Source: Mycobacteroides sp. LB1 (lineage in GTDB: Bacteria > Actinomycetota > Actinomycetes > Mycobacteriales > Mycobacteriaceae). Taken from it: a stretch of 64,000 nucleotides of DNA. How positions within the stretch are numbered: position 1 is the stretch's first letter; each line of letters starts with the position of its first letter. The notes beneath the pieces are model-generated. The model was not told the DNA's origin. It saw nothing but the letters and a program-made list of their open reading frames with translations, and searched no databases. Positions 30,149 through 37,093 of the stretch are shown here, one piece after another. The DNA lies in assembly GCF_013449725.1 (NCBI RefSeq), contig NZ_JACCFF010000001.1, positions 620,001-684,000 of the forward strand. The letters run 5' to 3'. A program made the translations under genes and the position numbers.

Positions 30149-30164
30149 CTTGACACGTGTAAAG
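30149..30164. promoter_or_regulatory. Palindromic operator-like site upstream of SDR gene
   Basis: CTTGACACGTGTAAAG is an inverted repeat with one mismatched pair, ending 9 bp before the SDR start codon. The left half, AACTTGACAC, is the same as the half-site of the P450 operators at 52811 and 54422, although the spacing differs. TetR-family control is a plausible inference. Confidence 0.4.
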
Positions 30165-30173
30165 TCCGTGGTC

Positions 30174-31040
30174 ATGGGCTCATCCAGGGACAACATCAAC
30201 GGGAAAACGATCGCCATCACCGGTGCCGCACGCGGTATCGGCTACGCCACCGCCACCGCACTTCTGCGTCGGGGTGCACGGGTGGTGATCGGCGACCGTG
30301 ATGTCGAGGCGCTCGGCGCTGCGGTCGAGGGACTCAAGGAAGAAGGAAATGTCGACGCCCACCCGGTCGACGTCACCGACCCGGCATCGTTCAAGCGATT
30401 CCTGGAGGCTGCCAGCGCCGGCGGGCCCGTCGACGTGCTCATCAACAACGCGGGCGTCATGCCGATCGGACCGTTCCTATCCACGAGCGATAAGGCAATC
30501 AGGTCGATGTTGGAGGTCAACCTGTACGGCGTCATCAACGGCTGTCGGCTGGCGCTGCCCGAGATGGTGGCCCGCCGCAGTGGCCAGGTCGTCAACATCG
30601 CCTCGGTAGCAGGGCTCATGGCGGCCCCCGGCATGGCCGTCTACAACGCGTCCAAGTTCGGCGTGGTGGGCCTGTCCCGAGCACTGAGCGACGAATTCGC
30701 GCCGCAAGGGGTACAGGTCAGCGCGGTGCTGCCAACCTTCACCAATACCGAGCTGATCGCGGGCACCGACTCCACCGGCGCCCAGAAACCCGTCGAACCC
30801 GAAGATATCGCAGCAGCGGTGGTGCGGATCATCGAGAAGCCGCGGGTGCAGGTCACCGTCCCGAAGCCGCTCGGTGCGGTGACCACGATCGTCAACTCAC
30901 TGCCCACCAAGGTCCGCCGATTCATGAGCAAGAAGACCGGTACCGACCGCGTGTTCCTCGAAGTCGACACCAGCGCACGCAGCGCATACGAGAACCGGGC
31001 CGGATCGAGCCTCGGCGTCACGAAGCCCGAGGGCGAATAG
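30174..31040 (+). CDS. Short-chain dehydrogenase/reductase
   Basis: A 288-residue classical SDR. The cofactor motif is TGAARGIGYATA (TGxxxGIG), followed by NNAGV and the catalytic Ser in NIASVAGL and YxxxK in YNASKFG. A basic, non-membrane C-terminal extension follows (KVRRFMSKKTGTDRVF). Substrate unknown; many mycobacterial SDRs act on lipids or sterols. ATG 30174 is chosen because the upstream in-frame region contains the operator-like palindrome. It begins a plus-strand run with the FAD reductase and DUF1275 genes. Confidence 0.85.
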   Translation: MGSSRDNINGKTIAITGAARGIGYATATALLRRGARVVIGDRDVEALGAAVEGLKEEGNVDAHPVDVTDPASFKRFLEAASAGGPVDVLINNAGVMPIGPFLSTSDKAIRSMLEVNLYGVINGCRLALPEMVARRSGQVVNIASVAGLMAAPGMAVYNASKFGVVGLSRALSDEFAPQGVQVSAVLPTFTNTELIAGTDSTGAQKPVEPEDIAAAVVRIIEKPRVQVTVPKPLGAVTTIVNSLPTKVRRFMSKKTGTDRVFLEVDTSARSAYENRAGSSLGVTKPEGE

Positions 31041-31069
31041 ACGTGCTATCCGCCCTTACTATTTAATAC

Positions 31070-32269
31070 GTGACAGAGAACCATTACGACATTGCTGTAG
31101 TCGGCGGGGGCCCGGCCGGGTCAGCCGCGGCCTGGCAGGCCGCCCGCACGGGTGCCCGCGTGGTTCTCGTCGACAAGGCTGAATTCCCGCGGGACAAGCC
31201 GTGCGGTGACGGGCTCACCGCACGCGCCGTGAGTTACCTGCAGAAGATGGGCCTCGCCAATGAGGTCGCACAGTTCCATCGCGTCGACGGGGTGCGCGTC
31301 GACAGCGGCACCGTCTGGGAACTGACGTTCCCCCGTCGGCCCGGGATGCCCAGCCACGGGCATGTGGTGCGACGGCCCGAACTGGACACCCTGCTGCTCA
31401 AGCATGCCGAATCGGCAGGTGTCGAGGTGCGTCAGTCCACCGAGGCGGTTGGTCCGATCGGCGACGGCGATCGCGTAAAGGGTGTTGAGATCAAGACCGC
31501 CAACGGATCCCGGGACACCATCTCGGCCGACGCGGTGATAGTCGCCGACGGCGCCTACTCCCCCTTCAAACGAGCGATGAACATCGACTCGGAGGTCAAG
31601 GGGTACACCGCGATTGCGATCCGGGCCGAGATGGCGGCCAACCGAGAAGACTCGAACATGCTCGACATCGACCTGCGGCTGTTTCACAAGCAGGACGCGC
31701 TGCCCGGTTACGGCTGGGTATTCCCGCTCGGTGGCGGGCGGATCAACGTCGGTATCGGATACGTGAACAGCTACCGGAAATGGCAGGACGTCAACGCCGC
31801 CGATGTACTCGACGCGTACATGAAAAAGCTTCCGGCGCAATGGGAATTGCCCGATGTCGCGGAGCTTCGCAAAAACAAGGGTGTACGCGCATGGCGGCTG
31901 CCGATGGGCTTCGTGTCCTGGCCGCCGTGGCGTCCCGGTGTGCTGTTCGTCGGTGACGCGCTGGGCGCGGGCAAGCCGGTGAGCGGTGCCGGCATCTCCA
32001 AGGCGCTCGAATCCGGTTTGACGGCAGGCGAATGCGCCGTCGCGGCGTTGCAGAACGATGGTCCCGGCGACTTCACCAACTTCGAGCAGCGCATGTACGA
32101 CGCCTGGGGTCGCGAGTACCGCCGCGGCCGGATCATGCATAAGGCGTTGGGTAATCCCTGGCTGTGCGATAAGGGCATCAAGCTGATGGACAACTCGACA
32201 TTCCGCGAAAACCTGCTCAAGGTCTTGTACAAGCAGGCCCAGGGGCCGGGCCACAAGACATCGAACTGA
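31070..32269 (+). CDS. Geranylgeranyl reductase-family FAD oxidoreductase (MenJ-like)
   Basis: A 399-residue flavoprotein: FAD-binding VVGGGPAGSAAAWQAAR at the N-terminus, FPRDKPCGDGLTARAV (typical of geranylgeranyl reductases), GYGWVFPLGGGRINVGIGYV, and the second FAD motif VGDALGAGKPVSGAGISKALESG. Relatives saturate isoprenoid double bonds; mycobacterial MenJ reduces menaquinone side chains. GTG 31070 follows the SDR by 29 nt. Whether this is MenJ itself or a paralogue cannot be decided here. Confidence 0.85.
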   Translation: MTENHYDIAVVGGGPAGSAAAWQAARTGARVVLVDKAEFPRDKPCGDGLTARAVSYLQKMGLANEVAQFHRVDGVRVDSGTVWELTFPRRPGMPSHGHVVRRPELDTLLLKHAESAGVEVRQSTEAVGPIGDGDRVKGVEIKTANGSRDTISADAVIVADGAYSPFKRAMNIDSEVKGYTAIAIRAEMAANREDSNMLDIDLRLFHKQDALPGYGWVFPLGGGRINVGIGYVNSYRKWQDVNAADVLDAYMKKLPAQWELPDVAELRKNKGVRAWRLPMGFVSWPPWRPGVLFVGDALGAGKPVSGAGISKALESGLTAGECAVAALQNDGPGDFTNFEQRMYDAWGREYRRGRIMHKALGNPWLCDKGIKLMDNSTFRENLLKVLYKQAQGPGHKTSN

Positions 32270-32276
32270 TTCCGCC

Positions 32277-32936
32277 GTGTGGTCGATCCGGCGACGAGAG
32301 ATGGTGCTCGCCACCGGGCTGTCAACGGTCGCTGGGTTTCTCGACGCGATCGGATTTGTACATCTGGGCGGGTACTTCCTGTCGTTCATGAGCGGCAATA
32401 CGACCAGGATGGCCGCGTCGACGGCGAGTCAGCAGTGGGAATCTGCTTACAAGGCAGCCGGTTTGATCGGCATGTTCTTTATAGGGGTGATGATCGGCGC
32501 AATCGCGTCACGGGTCAGCGGCGACTACGAGCGAATCGCCGTGCTGGCGGTTGCCTCGATAACGGTGGCCGCGGCGGCGATTACACAGGAATTGGGCGCG
32601 GGTATCGCGGCGCTGCTCATCACGGCGCTGGCGATGGGCGCCATGAACTCAGTCTTCCAGCGCTCCGGCGAGGTTCAGGTTGGCCTCACCTACATCACCG
32701 GAACGGTGGTCAAGGCAGGACAGCGACTCGTCGATGCGTTCTTCGGCGGACCCCGGTGGGTGTGGCTGCGCTACATCACGCTGTGGGCGGGCCTGACGAT
32801 TGGCGCCGTGTTGGGCGCCGCGACGTACCACCGCATCGGACTCGATGCGCTGTGGGCCGGGTTGGCACTCCTGGCCATCGCCACGGTTGCCACCTGGCTG
32901 GTGCGCCGTTCAAGCCCTGCGTTAGATCCGGACTAG
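32277..32936 (+). CDS. DUF1275 (YoaK-like) membrane protein
   Basis: A 219-residue protein with about six hydrophobic helices. The N-terminal GLSTVAGFLDAIGFVHLGGYFLSFMSGNTTRMA is the family signature (core GYFLSFMSGNT), and GAMNSVFQRSGEVQVGLTYITGTVVK is the second conserved block. Function unknown; a membrane transporter or structural role is possible. GTG 32277 is 7 nt after the FAD reductase, so they form one operon. The 3' end overlaps the convergent gene by 15 nt. Confidence 0.8.
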   Translation: MWSIRRREMVLATGLSTVAGFLDAIGFVHLGGYFLSFMSGNTTRMAASTASQQWESAYKAAGLIGMFFIGVMIGAIASRVSGDYERIAVLAVASITVAAAAITQELGAGIAALLITALAMGAMNSVFQRSGEVQVGLTYITGTVVKAGQRLVDAFFGGPRWVWLRYITLWAGLTIGAVLGAATYHRIGLDALWAGLALLAIATVATWLVRRSSPALDPD

Positions 32937-33659
32937 GTCCAGCACCTGCTCCACGCGGGCGACATCTCCGTCGACCGCCAAGCGTGACAACGGAACCCGG
33001 TGCCACAGCGCAAGCAGCAGATCGGATGTGGATGCCGTGATCGTGGCGTCCGGTACGGCGTCTTCGTCCACGATGCCAATGGCATCGGCGTCCACGCGCA
33101 GCAGCCAGGAACCATCGGCGTCGCTGGCGGTCAGGAGGATTCGGGCTCCTCGAAGGCCTTCCGGAGTCCCGCCGTCACGCCCGATACGCCTGGGCGTGAA
33201 CAGCTCCGACCACTCGCCGATGCCGTCGGCCGCCAGGGCTGCGTCGATGGGTTCGGCGTCCCATCCGCGATAAGCGTGCTCGATGTCCCAGCGGTGTACC
33301 GCCACCTCGTTTGCCTGCCGCCGATACCAGAATCGCACCGGCCGCTCACCGAATGGCGACTTCGTCGGCGCATCAAGGTCTTTCGATGTCAGAGCGGCGA
33401 CGAGATTGTCTGCGCGGTCGGAGTACCAACCGATGACTGGCTCCCCCACCGGAGCGTCAGGGTCAACATCGGTGTACGGAACCTTTTCCCCGACAACGAC
33501 ACCCACTGCCCAACGATGCACTCCGCCGAGATGGGCGACCACATCGCGTGCCGTCCAGCCCGGACAGGACGGTGCGTCACGCTCCAGGTACTCGGGCGGG
33601 GTCTCCGCGATTGCCGCTATCCCCTTTCGCAGTGCCTCTAGCCATTCGTCGGGGCTCAT
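32922..33659 (-). CDS. Maleylpyruvate isomerase-like (DinB/mycothiol-dependent) protein
   Basis: A 245-residue protein of the actinobacterial TIGR03083/MDMPI family. The N-terminal four-helix bundle has CPGWTARDVVAHLGGVHRWAV with a metal-binding His, and RRQANEVAVHRWDIEHA supplies the second histidines. The C-terminal MDMPI domain includes DATITASTSDLLLALWHRVPL. Members are thought to use mycothiol in transferase or isomerase reactions. Start ATG 33659. Substrate unknown. Confidence 0.8.
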   Translation of the reverse strand: MSPDEWLEALRKGIAAIAETPPEYLERDAPSCPGWTARDVVAHLGGVHRWAVGVVVGEKVPYTDVDPDAPVGEPVIGWYSDRADNLVAALTSKDLDAPTKSPFGERPVRFWYRRQANEVAVHRWDIEHAYRGWDAEPIDAALAADGIGEWSELFTPRRIGRDGGTPEGLRGARILLTASDADGSWLLRVDADAIGIVDEDAVPDATITASTSDLLLALWHRVPLSRLAVDGDVARVEQVLDLVRI

Positions 33660-33805
33660 GGATTAGTCGTATCACGCCCGGCGGCGAGCGTCTTGGGCAG
33701 TAGGGGCGACCCTATGATCTGTAAACGGGAAATACCACTTGTAAATTGATTTACCTCCAGTAAGTTCATGCTGTCTTTTTACTGTGAACTTCCAGGGGGA
33801 ACACC
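33660..33805. promoter_or_regulatory. Intergenic region with two inverted repeats upstream of secreted-protein gene
   Basis: A relatively A+T-rich gap. GTAAAT-TG-ATTTAC (33741-33754) is a perfect inverted repeat. AAGTTCA (33762-33768) and TGAACTT (33785-33791) are 7-bp arms 16 bp apart, just before the ribosome-binding site of the gene at 33806. These look like binding sites for a transcription regulator; I cannot name it. Confidence 0.4.
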
Positions 33806-34244
33806 ATGACTATCCGCCGTACCCGCTGTGCGCGCCTTCTACTCGGGCTAGGAATAGCCCTCAGCGCTGCGATTATCCACGCGCCCGCCTCGAACGCCGA
33901 CCTTCCTCCCAACTGCGAGGAAGTCCCGTGGGGCTTCCTGGGCTCGCAGAAGCGTGCGATCTGCGACGAACCGATCCGACGGGACGGGTCTTGGATGCGG
34001 CGCAAAATCATCGGCGTTCCCCCCCCACTACCGGAACCCAAGCAGCAGCTGCTCCCGCACCTATTACGGCAGCGACTGCACCTACTACCCAGGCGGTCAG
34101 GTCCCAGTCAGAGTCGACAGTGACGAAACCTACGATCTGCGCGCAGATACCGTGCCCGCCGACGAACCAGGACACATGCCCAACCCCGCTCCTACCCCGC
34201 CGGAGAAGCAGGCGCCGCCAGAACCTGCCTCGGAAGACGCCTAG
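33806..34244 (+). pseudogene. Small secreted protein gene with a frameshift at a C8 run
   Basis: The first part encodes a signal peptide (RCARLLLGLGIALSAAIIHAPASNA, cleaved after SNA) and the start of a Cys-containing secreted domain with CDEPIRRDGSWMRRKIIG. At the homopolymer 34019-34026 (eight C) the frame is lost. The continuation in the next frame, HYRNPSSSCSRTYYGS and DCTYYPGGQVPVRVDS with a Pro-rich tail ending at 34244, reads as the missing half. Seven Cs would give one ~145-residue protein. Mycobacteria have a family of small exported proteins with such CDGP/DGSW motifs. The start ATG 33806 has AGGGGG upstream. Either a real frameshift, a phase-variable tract or a sequencing error. 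Confidence 0.65.
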
Positions 34245-34336
34245 CCGACTAGACAGCCCCAGTCGTCAGCGTCGACTAATTAGTTCCGCACCCGTGGCTG
34301 CTTGCGTGCGTGCCTCACGTACCGATACTGTCGGTT

Positions 34337-34360
34337 GATATGGAACGTTTAATCCATATC
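34337..34360. promoter_or_regulatory. Operator-like inverted repeat upstream of SRPBCC-like gene
   Basis: GATATGGA (34337-34344) and TCCATATC (34353-34360) are perfect 8-bp arms separated by 8 bp, ending 23 bp before ATG 34384. The symmetry and position fit a repressor site. No regulator gene of the right type is adjacent. Confidence 0.45.
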
Positions 34361-34383
34361 AACGGGCTCACGCCGGCATCATC

Positions 34384-34881
34384 ATGATCCCCGGGCAGCT
34401 CTGGGGTGTGACACCGGATGAGGTGGCGGCCGCATTACCCTGCGACGCTGAGTTTTCCGGCAAGGTAGTGGTGTGCGATCGCGCTATCGACGTCGGCGCG
34501 CCCCCGCACGTCGCCTTTCCATGGTTGTGCCAACTGCGTGCCGCACCGTACAGCTATGACCTTCTCGATAACTTCGGCCGCCGCAGTCCCCGCACGCGCG
34601 ATGTGAAGCTGGTGGAACTTGCGCTTGGCCAGCGTTTCATGTTCGCGTTCCGGCTCATCGGGTTCGAACCCGACAAGCACATCACGCTCCGAACATTCGC
34701 CGCGGCGGTTACCTACTCCATCAAGCCTGCCGGTGAATGCACGCGCATGCACGTACGCGTCCGCTTCGCCGGACGACCAATATTCCTGAGCCCCTTGGTG
34801 TTGGGTGACATGGTCATGATGCGAAAGCAGCTGCTGACCTTGAAGGAACTCGCCGAAGCAGAGGGTGCCGGCACCCCCTGA
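34384..34881 (+). CDS. SRPBCC-like protein
   Basis: A 165-residue protein whose pattern (VVVCDRAIDVGAPPHVAFPWLCQLRAAPYSYD, then GQRFMFAFRLIGFEPDKHITLRTF, then a C-terminal helix MVMMRKQLLTLKELAEAEG) fits an SRPBCC/polyketide-cyclase fold. The segment PYSYDLLDN is common in one actinobacterial subgroup. ATG 34384 has no good ribosome-binding site, so the start is uncertain. An 8-bp inverted repeat precedes it. Function unknown. Confidence 0.6.
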   Translation: MIPGQLWGVTPDEVAAALPCDAEFSGKVVVCDRAIDVGAPPHVAFPWLCQLRAAPYSYDLLDNFGRRSPRTRDVKLVELALGQRFMFAFRLIGFEPDKHITLRTFAAAVTYSIKPAGECTRMHVRVRFAGRPIFLSPLVLGDMVMMRKQLLTLKELAEAEGAGTP

Positions 34882-34902
34882 TCCAGGTGCTGGATGGTTG
34901 GG

Positions 34903-35616
34903 TCAGCGTCGACCGCGATCGTCCCGGCCCGGCTTGCGGGCGACCTTGCCCGCAGCGGCTCGAGCGGCCTGCTTCGCGAGGGTCTTCTCCCGCGCGGTGC
35001 GTTTCGGTACCGGCTCTGCCTGCCCCCGCGATGACCCGGGTTTGCGGCCCCGCACAATGCCGATGAACTCCTCGACCAGTGGCGGCGGCGCCCCTTCCGG
35101 GAAGGCGAGTGCCACGGGGCAGGTGGGCGCGTCGGTGATCGGGCGGTACGTGAGGTCCTTGCGGTGATACAGCCGCGCCAGTGACTGCGGAACGATGAGG
35201 ACGCCGATCCCTGCGGCGACGAGTTCTATTGCTTCCTCGGTGGTCTCGGGTCGGTGATCGACCGGGTTACCGGGCGCGCCCGCCCAGGCGAGGACGTCGT
35301 CGAGTGGGAACAGCATCGGCTCACCCTCAAGGTCCGCGGCGGTAATCGCGTCGAAGGCACTCAGGACGTGATCGGTCGGCACCACGGCCACCGTTGTCTC
35401 GGCGTAGAGGGCAATGACGGCCAGCCCGGACATGTCCGCCGGTAGACGGAGCAACGCCATGTCGACGGTGCCGGCCCACACTGCGGCGGCCGCGTCTGCC
35501 GCGGCAACGGCGCGCAACTGCAGCGGGACCTCGGGGTGACGCTCCGCCCAGATCTGAGCCCACTTCGCAGGCGTCCCGCCGGGAACGTACCCGAGGGTGA
35601 GGGAGAGCGAGGTCAC
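34903..35616 (-). CDS. LysR-type effector-binding domain protein lacking the HTH
   Basis: A 237-residue protein that begins directly with a LysR substrate-binding domain (SLTLGYVPGGTPAKWAQIWAERHPEVPLQL; VDMALLRLP; TTVAVVPTDHVLSA; ELVAAGIGVLIVPQSLARLY). The usual N-terminal winged helix is absent and the divergent gene starts 29 bp upstream, so there is no room for it. Instead the last ~45 residues form a Lys/Arg/Ala-rich tail (KRTAREKTLAKQAARAAAGK), which may bind nucleic acid non-specifically. It is divergent to a DUF5997 gene, a pairing I associate with actinobacteria. Confidence 0.75.
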   Translation of the reverse strand: MTSLSLTLGYVPGGTPAKWAQIWAERHPEVPLQLRAVAAADAAAAVWAGTVDMALLRLPADMSGLAVIALYAETTVAVVPTDHVLSAFDAITAADLEGEPMLFPLDDVLAWAGAPGNPVDHRPETTEEAIELVAAGIGVLIVPQSLARLYHRKDLTYRPITDAPTCPVALAFPEGAPPPLVEEFIGIVRGRKPGSSRGQAEPVPKRTAREKTLAKQAARAAAGKVARKPGRDDRGRR

Positions 35617-35644
35617 CGCTTCAGGCTACCGATAGGCTGGTCCC

Positions 35645-36028
35645 ATGAGCAGGCCCAACGCGCAGTCCATGAAACCCGCTACGGCGGCGAAGAAGCTGGA
35701 CGTGTACTTGCAAGCGACGCCTGCAGAATTCCAGGAGAACCCGATCACCCGCACCGAGCTCACCGCCCTGCAGGCGGACCCGCCGCAGTGGCTCAAGGAC
35801 CTCCGCAAGAACGGCCCGCACCCGAAGAACCTCGTGGCAGCCAAACTGGGCGTCTCGATCGCCGGTCTCGCGCGCGGCGGCGTTGAAGGTCCGCTTACCA
35901 CCGAGCAGATCGATCAGTTGCTCGAGGAGAAGCCGCAGTGGCTGGTCGCGGAACGTGAGAGCTATCAGATGGTGCTGAGTGAGCAGCGACGCGTCAAAGC
36001 GCTGCAGGCCGAACGGGCTCCTCGCTAG
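35645..36028 (+). CDS. DUF5997-family protein
   Basis: A 127-residue protein. The motif KPATAAKKLDVYLQATPAEFQENPITRTELTALQADPPQWLKDLR and then GPHPKNLVAAKLGVSIAGLARGG (family core HPKNLVAAKLGVSIAGLARG) characterise this actinobacterial family of unknown function. The second motif looks like a helix-turn-helix, so it may supply the DNA binding missing from its divergent LysR-like neighbour. ATG 35645; the two starts are only 29 bp apart and must share a control region. Confidence 0.75.
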   Translation: MSRPNAQSMKPATAAKKLDVYLQATPAEFQENPITRTELTALQADPPQWLKDLRKNGPHPKNLVAAKLGVSIAGLARGGVEGPLTTEQIDQLLEEKPQWLVAERESYQMVLSEQRRVKALQAERAPR

Positions 36029-36068
36029 AACTGACTGCGACGCAGCGATGGAAAGCGATGCCGGAGCG

Positions 36069-37067
36069 CTATGCGCTGCGAGGCCTTGGACTCGGAGCCC
36101 ACTCCGACGCGTCGATACCCGCGTCGTCAACACGGCGCCGAGTAGTTAGACCGGTACTAGCGCTCCCGTCAGACCATCTCGTCCAGCCGTTATCTAAGTC
36201 TCCCCGCTTATACGATTCGAGAAGAACACCAAGGTCGTACTCAAGGTGTGCATGATTACAGCGCGATCTCAAGTCTACGTACAGAACTGGCGCCTTGTCG
36301 CAGAAGCAGACCAGCAAAGCACACAAAATTGAGGCTTCGCTGAAGGCATCAAGTCCTTCATGCCAATTCAGAACCTCACCGGGAAAGCTAGGGAGAGAAG
36401 GTAATTCTGACACTTCAGGTTCACGGGTGAACTCCGTCAGCTCGATTGTGCCACCAGGCCCGGTCGAACTCGCCCATCCGTATGGCCCGAAATCGCTTCG
36501 AAGACCCGGTATCCGCCATGAGCCGACCATGTGGTTCAGCGCATCCGTAAATGCGGCGTTGTCGAATGGCACCGGGATTCCAAAGACCGCGACACGTCCG
36601 CCATTCTTCCTGTCAAGATCGCCGATGAAGAAAGCACGCAAAGGATCTGGTAGCGCGGCCCTTGGCTCCCCTATCAGAACCAGCACCGCCATCGCCATCC
36701 CGCTATCGGTCACACCAACGCGAAGACAGTCCGCTCGTACAGGCGGACTAGCGATGAGTTCACTATCTGGGAAAGTGATCCGAAAACCAGGTCGCCAACC
36801 CGGCGCCAGCTCGGTATCCGCCAATTCCCATCGAGAAAAGGCGTGATTATCACCGAGTCGAGCCGCATCGCGCGCAGGCTTCGACAGTCCAATTTGTGCG
36901 TAACCACTCGTGTGCAGACTGACCTTGAAGTCACCAGCCTGGTTGCGCGGCGCCAGATAAACCTCGTCGCTTGGCTTCTTGTCATCACCAGTCCACACAC
37001 GCCATTCGCTAGAGCGACGACCATCCCGTGCAATGATCGCGAACCTAAGAACTGTTCGTCCGCTCAT
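36069..37067 (-). CDS. Hypothetical protein of unknown family
   Basis: A 332-residue protein that I do not recognise. It has no signal peptide or membrane helices. It starts with beta-rich sequence (VLRFAIIARDGRRSSEWRVW, VYLAPRNQAGDFKVSLHTSG), continues with LRVGVTDSGMAMAVLVLIGEP and ends in a charged C-terminus. The DNA looks less G+C-rich than its neighbours and it sits between conserved nrd genes without a counterpart in M. tuberculosis, suggesting horizontal gain. ATG 37067. It ends 40 bp from the convergent DUF5997 gene and starts 27 bp after the nrdE stop, on the same strand. Confidence 0.6.
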   Translation of the reverse strand: MSGRTVLRFAIIARDGRRSSEWRVWTGDDKKPSDEVYLAPRNQAGDFKVSLHTSGYAQIGLSKPARDAARLGDNHAFSRWELADTELAPGWRPGFRITFPDSELIASPPVRADCLRVGVTDSGMAMAVLVLIGEPRAALPDPLRAFFIGDLDRKNGGRVAVFGIPVPFDNAAFTDALNHMVGSWRIPGLRSDFGPYGWASSTGPGGTIELTEFTREPEVSELPSLPSFPGEVLNWHEGLDAFSEASILCALLVCFCDKAPVLYVDLRSRCNHAHLEYDLGVLLESYKRGDLDNGWTRWSDGSASTGLTTRRRVDDAGIDASEWAPSPRPRSA

Positions 37068-37093
37068 GCGACATCACCTCATCGTCGAATGCC

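Noticed and set aside
31121..32398. A 425-codon minus-strand frame opposite the FAD reductase
   Set aside because: Antisense to a gene with intact FAD motifs; no domain of its own.
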